This document shows, piece by piece, positions 54,785 through 63,420 of a DNA stretch of 64,000 nt (position 1 is its first letter; every line of letters starts with the position of its first letter). The notes beneath the pieces are model-generated. The model had not been told where the DNA came from. It saw nothing but the letters and a program-made list of their open reading frames with translations, and made no database searches. Both the position numbers and the translations under genes were made by a program. The stretch comes from Coriobacteriaceae bacterium (GTDB taxonomy: Bacteria > Actinomycetota > Coriobacteriia > Coriobacteriales > Coriobacteriaceae), in NCBI GenBank assembly GCA_902364975.1, contig CABJFQ010000005.1, forward strand, positions 11,092-75,091, in the 5' to 3' direction.

Positions 54785-55111
54785 CTAGCGAGCATCCACC
54801 ACATAGAGGCCAACGCGCACCTGATGCCACGGACTGCGCTCGGGGGCAACCTGTTGTACGCGGGCCTCAAACACATCCTCGTGGCCGTAATACATCATCA
54901 AGGACAGCGGGCCGACCTCGTTTCCCGGAACATACCCAAGCTTGGTGTTGCCGTAATAAATCGCAACCGCCTCGGGGTCATGGGGATTATCACGCTCCGC
55001 ACACAGCGTCAGCTTATCGCCCGCTTTAAGATCGCCCAGGACCAAGGCGCCATCAGCATACTGAAATCCTGCAATGTGAAATGACAGAAGAACACGTGAA
55101 GGCTCGTACAT
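54785..55111 (-). CDS. HIRAN domain protein
   Basis: A 108-residue protein matching the HIRAN domain, a beta-rich module found in helicases and DNA-repair proteins (as HLTF) and as a free-standing bacterial protein. Typical text is SFHIAGFQYADG, LCAERDNPHDPEAVAIYYGNTKLGYVPGN. HIRAN domains bind single-stranded DNA ends. A stand-alone copy beside a phosphoesterase hints at a nucleic-acid role. The ATG follows GAGGAG. It is the first gene of this leftward group. Confidence 0.85.
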   Translation of the reverse strand: MYEPSRVLLSFHIAGFQYADGALVLGDLKAGDKLTLCAERDNPHDPEAVAIYYGNTKLGYVPGNEVGPLSLMMYYGHEDVFEARVQQVAPERSPWHQVRVGLYVVDAR

Positions 55112-55234
55112 AGCAGCTCCTCTAACAGCCGGATAAATCGGCGCTTAACCGTACTGAGAAGCTTACGGGCCCGTGCGGACACAAATTCGCCCCACCCGCG
55201 CCTTTTCGACCGTTTGTCGCTACACCATCTGATT

Positions 55235-56614
55235 CTAATGCACAAACATGCGCACGAACTTGTGCTTCCAGCTTGCATAAGGGGCATAGCGGAATGGCAC
55301 GTCCAACCACGTTGCCTTGTTCACGATGCTCTTCTTGTGGCTAAACGTATCGAAGCTCTCACGTCCATGGTACTGTCCCATACCGCTCGCCCCCATGCCG
55401 CCAAAGCCCATATGGCTCGTGGCCAAATGCATAATGGTGTCGTTAACGCAGCCGCCGCCAAAGGGCACGTAGCGCACAAAGCGCTGCTGAACCGCACGAT
55501 CCTGACTAAAGATATACAGGGCCAGCGGCGTCGGACGATCCGTAATAAACGTCTCGGCCTCGTCTAGGCTCTCAAACGTCAGCACCGGCAAGATGGGGCC
55601 GAAAATCTCCTCCTGCATCACGGCGTCCTCAGGCGCCACGCCGTCTAGGATCGTCGGCTCAATCTTGAGCGACGACTCGCGCGCCGTTCCTCCCAGCACA
55701 ACCTTATCGGGGTCGATCAGCCCGCGTACGCGCGCGAAATGCTTGGTGTTGACAATATGACCGTAGTCCTCGTTGTCGAGCGGGTGCTCGCCAAACATGC
55801 GACGGACCTCCTCCTTGATGAGGCCCAACAGCTCATCGTGCACGCGCGTATCGACCAGCAGGTAGTCGGGCGCCACGCAGGTCTGCCCCACGTTGAGCCA
55901 TTTACCAAAGGCGATACGTCGTGCCGCGACCTTCAAGTTTGCCGTCGCATCCACGATGCAGGGACTCTTTCCGCCCAGCTCAAGCGTCACGGGCGTGAGG
56001 TTTTTGCTCGCGCGCTCCATGACGAGCTTGCCGACCGGAACGCTACCGGTAAAGAAGATCTTGTCCCAGCACTCGTCGAGCAGCGCCTCATTCTCGGCGC
56101 GCCCGCCTTCGACGACCGTCACCAGGCACGGATCAAATGCTTCCTCGCAAATCCGCCTGAGCACCGCGCTCGATGCCGGAGCATAGGCGCTCGGCTTGAT
56201 GACCACGGTATTGCCCGCGGCAAGGGCGCCGGCGAGTGGCTCGAGCGTCAGCAAAAACGGGTAGTTCCAAGGAGCCATGATCAGCGTGACGCCATAGGGC
56301 ACGGCTTGCGTTTTGCACACGCTCACGGCGTTGGCGAGGTCACACGGACGCAGACGCGGGCGACTCCATCGAGCCACATGCGCAATCTGATGTCGAATCT
56401 CGGAAAGCGAGGTGCCGATCTCGCACATATACGCCTCGTCATGTGACTTTCCCAAATCGGTCTTGAGCGCATGGGCAATATCGGCCTCGTGGGCCCGTAC
56501 CGCATCGCGTAAACTCACGAGCGCACGACGCCGAGCATCGACATCAAACGTGGCGTGCGTCTTAAAGTAGGCGCGCTGGTCGCCGACGATGCGCGCAATT
56601 TCCTCGGTGTTCAT
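55235..56614 (-). CDS. Aldehyde dehydrogenase
   Basis: A 459-residue NAD(P)-dependent aldehyde dehydrogenase of the class-3-like family, oxidising aldehydes to acids, or running in reverse. Catalytic residues are Asn117 (APWNYPF), Glu212 (ELGGKSP) and Cys246 (GQTCVAPD). The C-terminal HGRESFDTFSHKKSIV motif and a hydrophobic end are typical of the FALDH-like group. AGGAGG precedes the ATG, and it begins 8 bases after the alcohol dehydrogenase stop, so the pair is an operon. Confidence 0.93.
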   Translation of the reverse strand: MNTEEIARIVGDQRAYFKTHATFDVDARRRALVSLRDAVRAHEADIAHALKTDLGKSHDEAYMCEIGTSLSEIRHQIAHVARWSRPRLRPCDLANAVSVCKTQAVPYGVTLIMAPWNYPFLLTLEPLAGALAAGNTVVIKPSAYAPASSAVLRRICEEAFDPCLVTVVEGGRAENEALLDECWDKIFFTGSVPVGKLVMERASKNLTPVTLELGGKSPCIVDATANLKVAARRIAFGKWLNVGQTCVAPDYLLVDTRVHDELLGLIKEEVRRMFGEHPLDNEDYGHIVNTKHFARVRGLIDPDKVVLGGTARESSLKIEPTILDGVAPEDAVMQEEIFGPILPVLTFESLDEAETFITDRPTPLALYIFSQDRAVQQRFVRYVPFGGGCVNDTIMHLATSHMGFGGMGASGMGQYHGRESFDTFSHKKSIVNKATWLDVPFRYAPYASWKHKFVRMFVH

Positions 56615-56622
56615 GGACCCTC

Positions 56623-57843
56623 CTAGTTCTCGTCCTCAAACATACCACCCGCAACGACCTCGTACATACGCTCGAGCTCCAAACGGTCCATCAAAAGTGG
56701 AACGGGGTATAGCGGATTGGCCTCGGCATCGGCATGGGCCGCCATTTGCGGAATATCGGAGCGGCGAATACCCGAGACATATTTGGGGATTCCCAGGGCC
56801 TCGTTCATGCGGTCAACCCAATCGATAAAGGCCTCGGCCGCCAGGCTGTCCTGCGCGGTAGCCGGCGCAATGCTCGCCATGCGAGCAAGATCGGCAAGCT
56901 TGGGGGCGGCGGCGTCACCATAAGCGCGAAGCATGTGCGGCAGGATGATCGCGTTGGCCAAACCGTGCGGAACTCCGTATCGGCCGCCCAGACTGTGCGC
57001 GATGGCATGCACATATCCGACATAGGAGCGGGTAAACGCAACGCCCGCCTTATACGCCGCCGAAAGCATATTGCGACGAGCGCGCATGTCATCACCATGC
57101 TCATAGGCCTCGAGCAAATTGTCATGGATGAGCTGCACCGCCTGTCGCGCCATCTTGCGCGTATAGGGCGTAGTGCTTCGCCCGATAAAGGCCTCGACGG
57201 CATGCGTCAGGGCGTCCATGCCCGTCTGCCCCGTAATGGAGGCGGGCAGACCGCGCGTAAACTCGGGGTCGTGCACCGCAAAGCGCGGGATAAGCACAAA
57301 GTCGTTAATAGGGTACTTGTAATGCGTCTCGTCATCGGTAATTACCGCCGCAAGCGTGACCTCGCTTCCCGTGCCTGCCGTGGTGGGAACGGCGATGAGC
57401 AGCGGCAGGCGACGATGAATCCGCAGCAGGCCGCGCATCTTGTTGATGGGCTTGCTTGGCTGCGTGATGCGTGCACCCACGCCCTTGGCGCAGTCCATGG
57501 CCGATCCTCCGCCAAAACCGATAATGGCCTGGCAGGCGCTCTCTCGATACAGGGACGCCGCCTCCTCCACATTCGAGACCGTGGGGTTCGCACGCGTTTC
57601 GGCATAGACCGCAACGCCAACCCCCTGAGCCGTAAGCGCACGCTCGAGTGATGCCGTGAGCCCCAAACGTGCAATACCAGGGTCCGTCACGATAAGGACC
57701 TTCTGGATCGAGCGCTTTTGAAGCACCGCGGGCACATCCTCGGCATGCTCCAAAATGCGCGGCTCGGTATAGGGCAGGATCGGCAATGCAATGCGAAAAA
57801 CCGTCTGATATGTTCGACACCAGGCACGACGGGCTAGATGCAT
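56623..57843 (-). CDS. Iron-containing alcohol dehydrogenase
   Basis: A 406-residue group III alcohol dehydrogenase. The nucleotide-binding motif is GFGGGSAMDCAKG, and metal ligands lie in the segments MDALTHAVEAF, VHAIAHSLGG and HGLANAIILPHML (Asp and three His). It interconverts an alcohol and an aldehyde using NAD(P)H; together with the aldehyde dehydrogenase it could take an alcohol to an acid. The start at 57843 has AAAGGAG upstream, and a palindromic operator lies just beyond (57862). Confidence 0.93.
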   Translation of the reverse strand: MHLARRAWCRTYQTVFRIALPILPYTEPRILEHAEDVPAVLQKRSIQKVLIVTDPGIARLGLTASLERALTAQGVGVAVYAETRANPTVSNVEEAASLYRESACQAIIGFGGGSAMDCAKGVGARITQPSKPINKMRGLLRIHRRLPLLIAVPTTAGTGSEVTLAAVITDDETHYKYPINDFVLIPRFAVHDPEFTRGLPASITGQTGMDALTHAVEAFIGRSTTPYTRKMARQAVQLIHDNLLEAYEHGDDMRARRNMLSAAYKAGVAFTRSYVGYVHAIAHSLGGRYGVPHGLANAIILPHMLRAYGDAAAPKLADLARMASIAPATAQDSLAAEAFIDWVDRMNEALGIPKYVSGIRRSDIPQMAAHADAEANPLYPVPLLMDRLELERMYEVVAGGMFEDEN

Positions 57844-57861
57844 AAAGGAAACTCCTTTATT

Positions 57862-57877
57862 TGTTGATAGGTCAACA
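57862..57877. promoter_or_regulatory. Palindromic operator candidate upstream of alcohol dehydrogenase
   Basis: TGTTGA (57862-57867), TAGG, TCAACA (57872-57877): a perfect 6-4-6 palindrome in the AT-rich 5' region, 19 bases from the start codon. Probably bound by a dimeric repressor. Which regulator is not known. Confidence 0.6.
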
Positions 57878-58034
57878 TTTGCTCGACCGATTGTACTCAT
57901 CGGAGGTCGCACGAGGTTTAGCAATCGTTAATCAATCAACATCTTCATATCTCAAAATTGTTTTATTAAAAATCATTCCTAATAGGCTTCACATTTGGTT
58001 GCATTTATGGATAATAGAACCCGTCAAGACGCAC

Positions 58035-58063
58035 GTCCGGAGAGGGCCCTTACGGGACCGGAC
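58035..58063 (+). promoter_or_regulatory. Leader hairpin of rubrerythrin gene
   Basis: GTCCGG (58035-58040) pairs with CCGGAC (58058-58063), with an inner CCC/GGG pair. It lies in the 5' leader, about 36 bases before the ATG, and might stabilise the mRNA. Confidence 0.5.
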
Positions 58064-58099
58064 GAGCGCGCAATCGCCATCGATCGAAAGGATCGAATC

Positions 58100-58660
58100 A
58101 TGAAGTTTGTTTGCCCCGTTTGCGGTTATGTGGAAGAGTTCGACGGCGACCAGCTGCCCGAGGATTTTAAGTGCCCCCAGTGCGGCGTTCCCGGTTCTCG
58201 TTTCCTGAAGCAGGAGGAGGGCCAGCTCGAGTGGGCTGCTGAGCACGTCGTGGGCGTCGCCAAGATGGAGGGCGTCTCCGAGGACATCGTTGCCGACCTG
58301 CGCGCCAACTTTGAGGGCGAGTGCTCCGAGGTCGGTATGTACCTGGCCATGGCTCGCGTCGCTCATCGCGAGGGCTATCCCGAGATCGGTCTGTACTGGG
58401 AGAAGGCTGCCCACGAGGAGGCCGAGCATGCCGCCAAGTTCGCTGAGCTCCTGGGCGAGGTCGTGACCGACTCCACCAAGAAGAACCTCGAGATGCGCGT
58501 TGAGGCCGAGAACGGCGCCACCGCCGGCAAGACCGATCTTGCCAAGCGCGCCAAGGCCGCTGGTCTCGATGCCATCCACGACACCGTGCACGAGATGGCT
58601 CGCGACGAGGCCCGCCACGGCAAGGCTTTCGCCGGCCTGCTCAAGCGCTACTTTGGCTAA
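58100..58660 (+). CDS. Rubrerythrin with N-terminal rubredoxin domain
   Basis: A 186-residue peroxide-scavenging di-iron protein. Residues 1-35 are a rubredoxin domain with Cys5, Cys8, Cys25 and Cys28. The rest is a ferritin-like four-helix bundle with the carboxylate motifs [24 protein letters not shown] and [12 protein letters not shown]. The rubredoxin-first order is that of 'reverse' rubrerythrins. It reduces hydrogen peroxide in anaerobes. The start at 58100 follows AAAGGAT; codons upstream have no match. A strong terminator follows, and the neighbouring repeat element B begins beyond it. Confidence 0.94.
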   Translation: MKFVCPVCGYVEEFDGDQLPEDFKCPQCGVPGSRFLKQEEGQLEWAAEHVVGVAKMEGVSEDIVADLRANFEGECSEVGMYLAMARVAHREGYPEIGLYWEKAAHEEAEHAAKFAELLGEVVTDSTKKNLEMRVEAENGATAGKTDLAKRAKAAGLDAIHDTVHEMARDEARHGKAFAGLLKRYFG

Positions 58661-58694
58661 GCCAGACGCCTGAGAGACAATCTCTAGCTCGATG

Positions 58695-58726
58695 AGGCCC
58701 GGACCGTATTGGTTCGGGCCTTTTTG
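58695..58726 (+). terminator. Intrinsic terminator of rubrerythrin
   Basis: Stem AGGCCCGGACC (58695-58705) with GGTTCGGGCCT (58711-58721), one G-T pair, and a TTTTTG tail. Confidence 0.95.
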
Positions 58727-58790
58727 TGTCTCGAGGACTCGTTAACGCCCTGAAATAGAGCTATCTTCGGCATCGGTCTCTCGTCAAAAA

Positions 58791-58913
58791 CTAAGTGAGT
58801 AGACTTTTTGGAACTTGCCGAGCAGACCATCCGTATTGCTTTATAAAGTCGCAGGTAAATGACTTGTTTCAAAACGGCCTGGTCGCCAAAGTGCCAAAAG
58901 CCTACTCACTTAG
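58791..58913 (+). repeat. 123-bp palindromic element, copy B
   Basis: Same length as copies A and C. The arms are CTAAGTGAGTAGACTTTTTG and its imperfect complement; CGCAGGTA is at 58850-58857, offset 59. Compared with copy C the central and right parts are almost identical (GCCTGGTCGCCAAAGTGC). The last codons of the leftward gene at 58902 lie inside its right arm and read Leu-Ser-Glu-stop. Confidence 0.93.
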
Positions 58914-60029
58914 AACCGCAGCCGTCCACGATCGAGCTGCTTTGTGTCTAACGGGCATCTTTCCGTCAATTACTCCCAATTTTGTCCAGTCAACGAATAG
59001 TTCAGACCGGAGTAATGTCTCAGCCCTTTGCTCATCTGAGCTTTTATCACGATATTCAGCATCGAGCATCCTGCATACGGCCTTAACGATCTCGTGGAAT
59101 CTACCCTCATCGGATATCTGTCTGTGTGTCAGGAGAAGTACATCGTAGCCCATGGCCTGAAGGGCCGTCATGCGGTCAGCGTCACGCAAGCCATCCCCTG
59201 CGCGTCCGTGCGAGGCCTTTCCCTGACATTCAATGGCCACCTGTCGCCTGCCGTCCAGCGAAGAAAGAAGTAGGTCGATATATACACGGGACTTTCCCAC
59301 AATCGCTCGAGCACTTGTGCTTAGCATCACTTCAACATTGAGCTCTATGCCGCAAAAACCTTCGCCTCCCAGGGATCGCGGCAGTGCAAGTAGCAAATAC
59401 GCCTCGACCTCAAAAGGCGACGCGGCGCCCAATGGAACGAGTTGCGATACCGCTATAAATCTATTGCCGTAACGCATCCCGCAAACATCTGAACAAAAAC
59501 GGTCAAGGTCTCCGCCCAAAACCAAAGCGTCTCGACGCCATAAATTTGAGGCGGTGCCGTCCTCCGACGGGCAGCGCACCCAACCGAACGTTGTCGAAAT
59601 CGCGCCCGAATCAATTGCACGCGAAAGCTCCGCCTCAAGTGCCGCCGGCAGGGCACACACCGCAAACAAGCCACACATCTCCGCCAATACCAAAAGAAGC
59701 TGAAGATCCGTCAGATGCCGCAACATGATGAATGCCGTCAGTAGAGGAGACGTAATCAAAACCCCATGCTCCGTTTCCAGCACGGATTCCCTGGGAAGCT
59801 CACCAAGAAACAGCCGCTGCCTAATGCTGGCAGGACAAGTCCGTTTGTTTCTCGTCCGAACCAATGTATACAACGGAAAACCGAGCGCGACCGCAGCCGT
59901 CGGGTTGCGGGCGAGATCATATCGCTGCCGGTCTTCTTCCGGTCGTGGAAGCGGCGGACACAAAGCGCGGACTTGAGGAGGCAAACGCCAGTACCTAAAA
60001 GCTGATATGTCACAAAGTAGATCCTTCAT
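58902..60029 (-). CDS. Predicted nuclease-domain protein (DUF559/Vsr-like C-terminal core), unknown function
   Basis: A 375-residue protein I cannot name. It opens MKDLLCDISAFRYWRLPP, and the first 200 residues resemble AbiEi-type antitoxin/winged-helix proteins in layout only. The C-terminal part carries a restriction-endonuclease-like core: VYIDLLL (Asp near 252), then VAIECQGKASHG (Glu near 267, with a downstream Lys), and ALQAMGYDVLLLTHRQI. The gene is bounded by repeat copy C upstream and copy B at its 3' end, whose arm supplies the stop codon. No ribosome binding site is evident (GTG at 60035 is an alternative). The sequence between two repeat copies suggests it may be an acquired or mobile gene. 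Confidence 0.65.
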   Translation of the reverse strand: MKDLLCDISAFRYWRLPPQVRALCPPLPRPEEDRQRYDLARNPTAAVALGFPLYTLVRTRNKRTCPASIRQRLFLGELPRESVLETEHGVLITSPLLTAFIMLRHLTDLQLLLVLAEMCGLFAVCALPAALEAELSRAIDSGAISTTFGWVRCPSEDGTASNLWRRDALVLGGDLDRFCSDVCGMRYGNRFIAVSQLVPLGAASPFEVEAYLLLALPRSLGGEGFCGIELNVEVMLSTSARAIVGKSRVYIDLLLSSLDGRRQVAIECQGKASHGRAGDGLRDADRMTALQAMGYDVLLLTHRQISDEGRFHEIVKAVCRMLDAEYRDKSSDEQRAETLLRSELFVDWTKLGVIDGKMPVRHKAARSWTAAVLSE

Positions 60030-60112
60030 AGGCACAGGAAAACACGAATTTCAACCCAGTCAGTCACGCATTGGCGCGAACGCACCAAAAATGGCGCCGA
60101 ACGGACTGCCAA

Positions 60113-60178
60113 GTTTTCAACAGCCCTCCCCAACTGGCCAAAAGCTTGCCGAGAGCTGGACGGAGCGTTGTTGAAAAC
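60113..60178. repeat. 10-bp inverted repeat upstream of the nuclease-like gene
   Basis: GTTTTCAACA (60113-60122) and TGTTGAAAAC (60169-60178), perfect arms 46 bases apart, lie between repeat C and the start of the gene at 60029. Could be an operator pair or a further structured element. Confidence 0.6.
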
Positions 60179-60211
60179 CCCGCTTCTTTTCTCATGCGGA
60201 AGCCTTGCGCG

Positions 60212-60334
60212 GCAAGTGAGTAGACTATTTAGGACCCGCCGAGCAGACCGACTAAACTGCTTCACAAAATCGCAGGTAGATAGCTTGCTACAAAACTGCC
60301 TGGTCGCCAAAGTGCTAAAAGTCTACTCACTTAG
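60212..60334 (+). repeat. 123-bp palindromic element, copy C
   Basis: Same length and order as A and B. The left arm starts GCAAGTGAGTAGAC (two changed end bases); the right arm ends GTCTACTCACTTAG. CGCAGGTA lies at 60271-60278, offset 59. The last codon and stop of the leftward PdxR gene (Lys, TGA) lie inside its right arm. Confidence 0.93.
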
Positions 60335-61763
60335 GTTGCAGAGTGCCCCCCATTAGCTGCAATTCCAAGGTAGTTAGTACTTTTGGACTCAGATCGTCAT
60401 ACTGAACAAGAATTTGAGTTGAGTTTTCAGGGACAGATGCGCCATCGGCACACCAAAAACAGTCACCGATATCGATAAAAGGGATGCTCGAGCGCGTGAG
60501 GGCCCGTGCAAAAGTGCTTCCGCCCATTCCACGCTCCGCAACCACGATACAGTAAAGGCCCGCGTCTGCATGCTCGATCGAGACTTCCCCTGCCGGAAAC
60601 GCCTTTCGCACAAGCGCCGTCAGGCCATCACGCGCCTCGCGAGCTCGAACGCGCACGCGGTTCACATGTCGCTCGTAATCACCCGATTCCAGCAAGCGAG
60701 CCAAAGCGACCTGGTCAACAGAACTCACCGACGAGGCGTAAAAACCAAGGTTGCGCCTAAACCGTTCCATCAGCTCATCAGGCAGGACCATATACGCCAA
60801 ACGCAGGGCCGACGACAGACTTTTTGAAAAGGTGTTGGTGTAGATGACCGATTGGGCGGCATCGATCGACGCGAGCGCGGGAATCGGCTTGCCGGCAAGG
60901 CGAAACTCACAATCAAAGTCATCTTCGATGAGATACCGGTCCGGCTGCTCGGCGGCCCAGCTCAGCAGGGCATAGCGACGCGCAATGCTCGTCACAAGGC
61001 CGGTCGGATATTGGTGAGACGGCATCAGGTGAAGGACATCCGCCCCGGTTTTCTGCAGAGCGCTCAGGTCCACGCCGTCGTCATCCAACGGGATATGTCG
61101 TACTTGGCAGCCCATAGCCTGATAGATGCGCGTCAGGCGCAAATAGCCCGGATCCTCAACGGCATACACCTTGTCGGCTCCAAGCAACTGAACCAACATG
61201 GTATCGAGCAGCTGGGCGCCCGCACCGATAACAATGTTGTTGGGGTCGACATTCATACCCCTTATCCCGCGCAGATGGCGAGCAATTGCGCGTCGTAGCC
61301 GAGCAGTGCCCTGCGCCGGTGCGGGCGAAAAGATTTCGCGCTCATCTTCGGATGCCAGCGTCGCCCGTAGCGCGCTTTGCCAAAGCCGCGCCGCCTCCAA
61401 AGCAGAAGGAGAAAGCGCATCGAATCGCTCGACCTGTCCGTTGACATCATGCACGATGGGGCCCACAGAGACGGCATCTCGGTCGATGCCCTCCGCAGCC
61501 GAAGCCAAAACCGGTGCATCCGGAAGCTCGCAAGCGTAGTAGCCACGACGTGGCATTGAGCAAATATAGCCCTCAGCGAGTAACTGGCTATATGCATTCT
61601 CGATGGTAATGACACTGATACCCAGATGACTCGCAAAGGCGCGCTTAGACGGAAGATGCTCCCCCGCCGCAATGCGTCCAGCAACGATATCATCTCGAAT
61701 TTGCTGGTAAACATACTCATAGAGCGATGCTTCGCCGCGGTTTTCCAAATTATAGTCAAGCAT
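60327..61763 (-). CDS. pdxR: PdxR, MocR-family regulator of pyridoxal synthesis
   Basis: A 478-residue fusion of an N-terminal GntR-type winged helix (residues 1-75: QIRDDIVAGRIAAGEHLPSKRAFASHLGIS) and an aminotransferase-I domain that binds PLP through Lys314 in TNTFSKSLSS. It stands divergently from pdxST, the standard location of PdxR, and so probably activates pdxST when PLP is scarce. The start at 61763 has AGGTG 9 bases upstream; a longer open frame exists but is not needed. The stop codon is supplied by the arm of repeat C. Confidence 0.92.
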   Translation of the reverse strand: MLDYNLENRGEASLYEYVYQQIRDDIVAGRIAAGEHLPSKRAFASHLGISVITIENAYSQLLAEGYICSMPRRGYYACELPDAPVLASAAEGIDRDAVSVGPIVHDVNGQVERFDALSPSALEAARLWQSALRATLASEDEREIFSPAPAQGTARLRRAIARHLRGIRGMNVDPNNIVIGAGAQLLDTMLVQLLGADKVYAVEDPGYLRLTRIYQAMGCQVRHIPLDDDGVDLSALQKTGADVLHLMPSHQYPTGLVTSIARRYALLSWAAEQPDRYLIEDDFDCEFRLAGKPIPALASIDAAQSVIYTNTFSKSLSSALRLAYMVLPDELMERFRRNLGFYASSVSSVDQVALARLLESGDYERHVNRVRVRAREARDGLTALVRKAFPAGEVSIEHADAGLYCIVVAERGMGGSTFARALTRSSIPFIDIGDCFWCADGASVPENSTQILVQYDDLSPKVLTTLELQLMGGTLQPK

Positions 61764-61774
61764 GAGTTTGTCAC

Positions 61775-61816
61775 CTGACCTTATCGAGTCATTCAATCTG
61801 ATATTACTCTGACCTT
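61775..61816. promoter_or_regulatory. Direct repeats, candidate PdxR binding site
   Basis: CTGACCTT occurs at 61775-61782 and again at 61809-61816, 34 bases apart, in the 145-base pdxR-pdxS spacer; each is followed by a TATC(T)CGA-like tail. MocR regulators bind direct repeats, so this is a candidate operator. The spacing is close to three helical turns. Confidence 0.55.
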
Positions 61817-61908
61817 GTTATTATCTCGAAAACTGAGTATTTCGCCATACCCAGCTCCCCGATAGGATGTTCCGTCAAGCAATGCACATGCCAACCAAGG
61901 GAGCAACC

Positions 61909-62799
61909 ATGGCAGAACAGACCAGCAAGGCCGATCGCGTTAAACTCAACCGCGAGCTCGCGCAGATGCTCAAGGGCGGCGTCATCATGGACGTCACCAC
62001 GCCCGAGCAGGCACGCATCGCCGAAGAGGCGGGCGCCTGCGCCGTCATGGCGCTCGAGCGCATCCCGGCCGACATCCGCGCCGCAGGCGGCGTCTCGCGC
62101 ATGAGTGATCCCAAGATGATCAAGGGCATCCAGGAGGCCGTCTCCATCCCTGTTATGGCCAAGTGCCGCATCGGCCACATTGTCGAGGCGCAGATCCTGC
62201 AGGCCATCGAAATCGACTACATCGACGAATCCGAGGTCCTCTCCCCCGCCGATGATGTCTACCACATCGACAAGACCCAGTTTGACGTGCCGTTTGTCTG
62301 CGGCGCCCGCGATCTGGGCGAGGCACTGCGCCGTGTTGCCGAGGGCGCCACGATGATTCGCACCAAGGGCGAGCCGGGCACGGGCGACGTCGTTCAGGCC
62401 GTGCGCCATATGCGCAAGATCCAAAAGCAGATCCGCGACGTTGTTGCCCTGCGCGACGACGAGCTCTTTGAGGCAGCCAAGCAGCTGCAGGTTCCGGTCG
62501 AGCTGGTGCGCGAGGTCCATGCCACGGGCAAGCTCCCCGTCGTAAACTTTGCCGCCGGCGGAGTCGCGACCCCCGCCGACGCCGCGCTGATGATGCAGCT
62601 GGGCGCCGAGGGCGTCTTTGTTGGCTCGGGCATCTTTAAGAGCGGCGACCCCGCCAAGCGCGCCGCCGCCATCGTCAAGGCCGTGGCAAACTTCACCGAC
62701 GCCAAGCTCATCGCCGAGCTTTCGGAGGACCTGGGCGAGGCCATGGTGGGCATCAACGCCGACGAAATCGAGATCATCATGGAGGAGCGCGGGCGCTAG
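61909..62799 (+). CDS. pdxS: Pyridoxal 5'-phosphate synthase subunit PdxS
   Basis: A 296-residue TIM-barrel PLP synthase. Typical motifs are [36 protein letters not shown] and the active lysine Lys85 in [13 protein letters not shown], with [20 protein letters not shown] near the end. It makes PLP from ribose 5-phosphate, glyceraldehyde 3-phosphate and ammonia, the last from PdxT. AAGGGAG precedes the ATG at 61909. pdxT follows after 20 bases. Confidence 0.97.
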   Translation: MAEQTSKADRVKLNRELAQMLKGGVIMDVTTPEQARIAEEAGACAVMALERIPADIRAAGGVSRMSDPKMIKGIQEAVSIPVMAKCRIGHIVEAQILQAIEIDYIDESEVLSPADDVYHIDKTQFDVPFVCGARDLGEALRRVAEGATMIRTKGEPGTGDVVQAVRHMRKIQKQIRDVVALRDDELFEAAKQLQVPVELVREVHATGKLPVVNFAAGGVATPADAALMMQLGAEGVFVGSGIFKSGDPAKRAAAIVKAVANFTDAKLIAELSEDLGEAMVGINADEIEIIMEERGR

Positions 62800-62819
62800 T
62801 CCAGCAGAAAGGATCGCAC

Positions 62820-63407
62820 ATGAGCGATTATGCAGACCAAACGGTCGCCGTGCTGGCGGTCCAGGGCGCTTTTGCCGAGCACGAGGCAAGACTGTCCGAG
62901 CTGGGCGCACGTTGTATCGAGATGAGGCAGGCGGCCGATTTGCAGCAGAACTTTGACCGCCTGGTCCTCCCCGGCGGCGAGTCCACCGTTCAGGGCAAGT
63001 TACTTGCCGAGCTTGGTATGCTCGATGAGCTTCGCACCCGCATTGTTGAGGGCATGCCCGTCCTGGGCACCTGCGCCGGCTTGATTCTGTTGGCGCGCGA
63101 TCTTGCCGCCCACGACGATAAGGGGACGCCGCGCTTGGCAACCATGGATGTGCTCGTTGAGCGCAATGCTTACGGCAGACAGCTCGGCAGCTTTCGAACC
63201 AAGGGGCAGGTAGCCGGCATCGACGGTGAGGTGCCGCTGACGTTTATCCGTGCGCCCCGCATCGTCGAGGTCCACGGCGACGCCAAGGCCTTAGCGAAAG
63301 TCGACGGGCGCATCGTCGCCGCCCGCCAAGGCAACCAGCTCGGCGTAACCTTCCACCCCGAACTCGACGAAGACACCCGCCTCCACGAACTGCTCCTACA
63401 AATGTAG
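62820..63407 (+). CDS. pdxT: Pyridoxal 5'-phosphate synthase glutaminase PdxT
   Basis: A 195-residue glutaminase with the PdxT oxyanion motif PGGEST (51-56), the nucleophile Cys85 in GTCAGLILLA and the catalytic His-Glu pair at the C-terminal FHPELDED. It hydrolyses glutamine and channels ammonia to PdxS. AAAGG precedes the ATG. Downstream lie several strong palindromes before the next gene. Confidence 0.96.
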   Translation: MSDYADQTVAVLAVQGAFAEHEARLSELGARCIEMRQAADLQQNFDRLVLPGGESTVQGKLLAELGMLDELRTRIVEGMPVLGTCAGLILLARDLAAHDDKGTPRLATMDVLVERNAYGRQLGSFRTKGQVAGIDGEVPLTFIRAPRIVEVHGDAKALAKVDGRIVAARQGNQLGVTFHPELDEDTRLHELLLQM

Positions 63408-63420
63408 GAAGAACAGAAAC

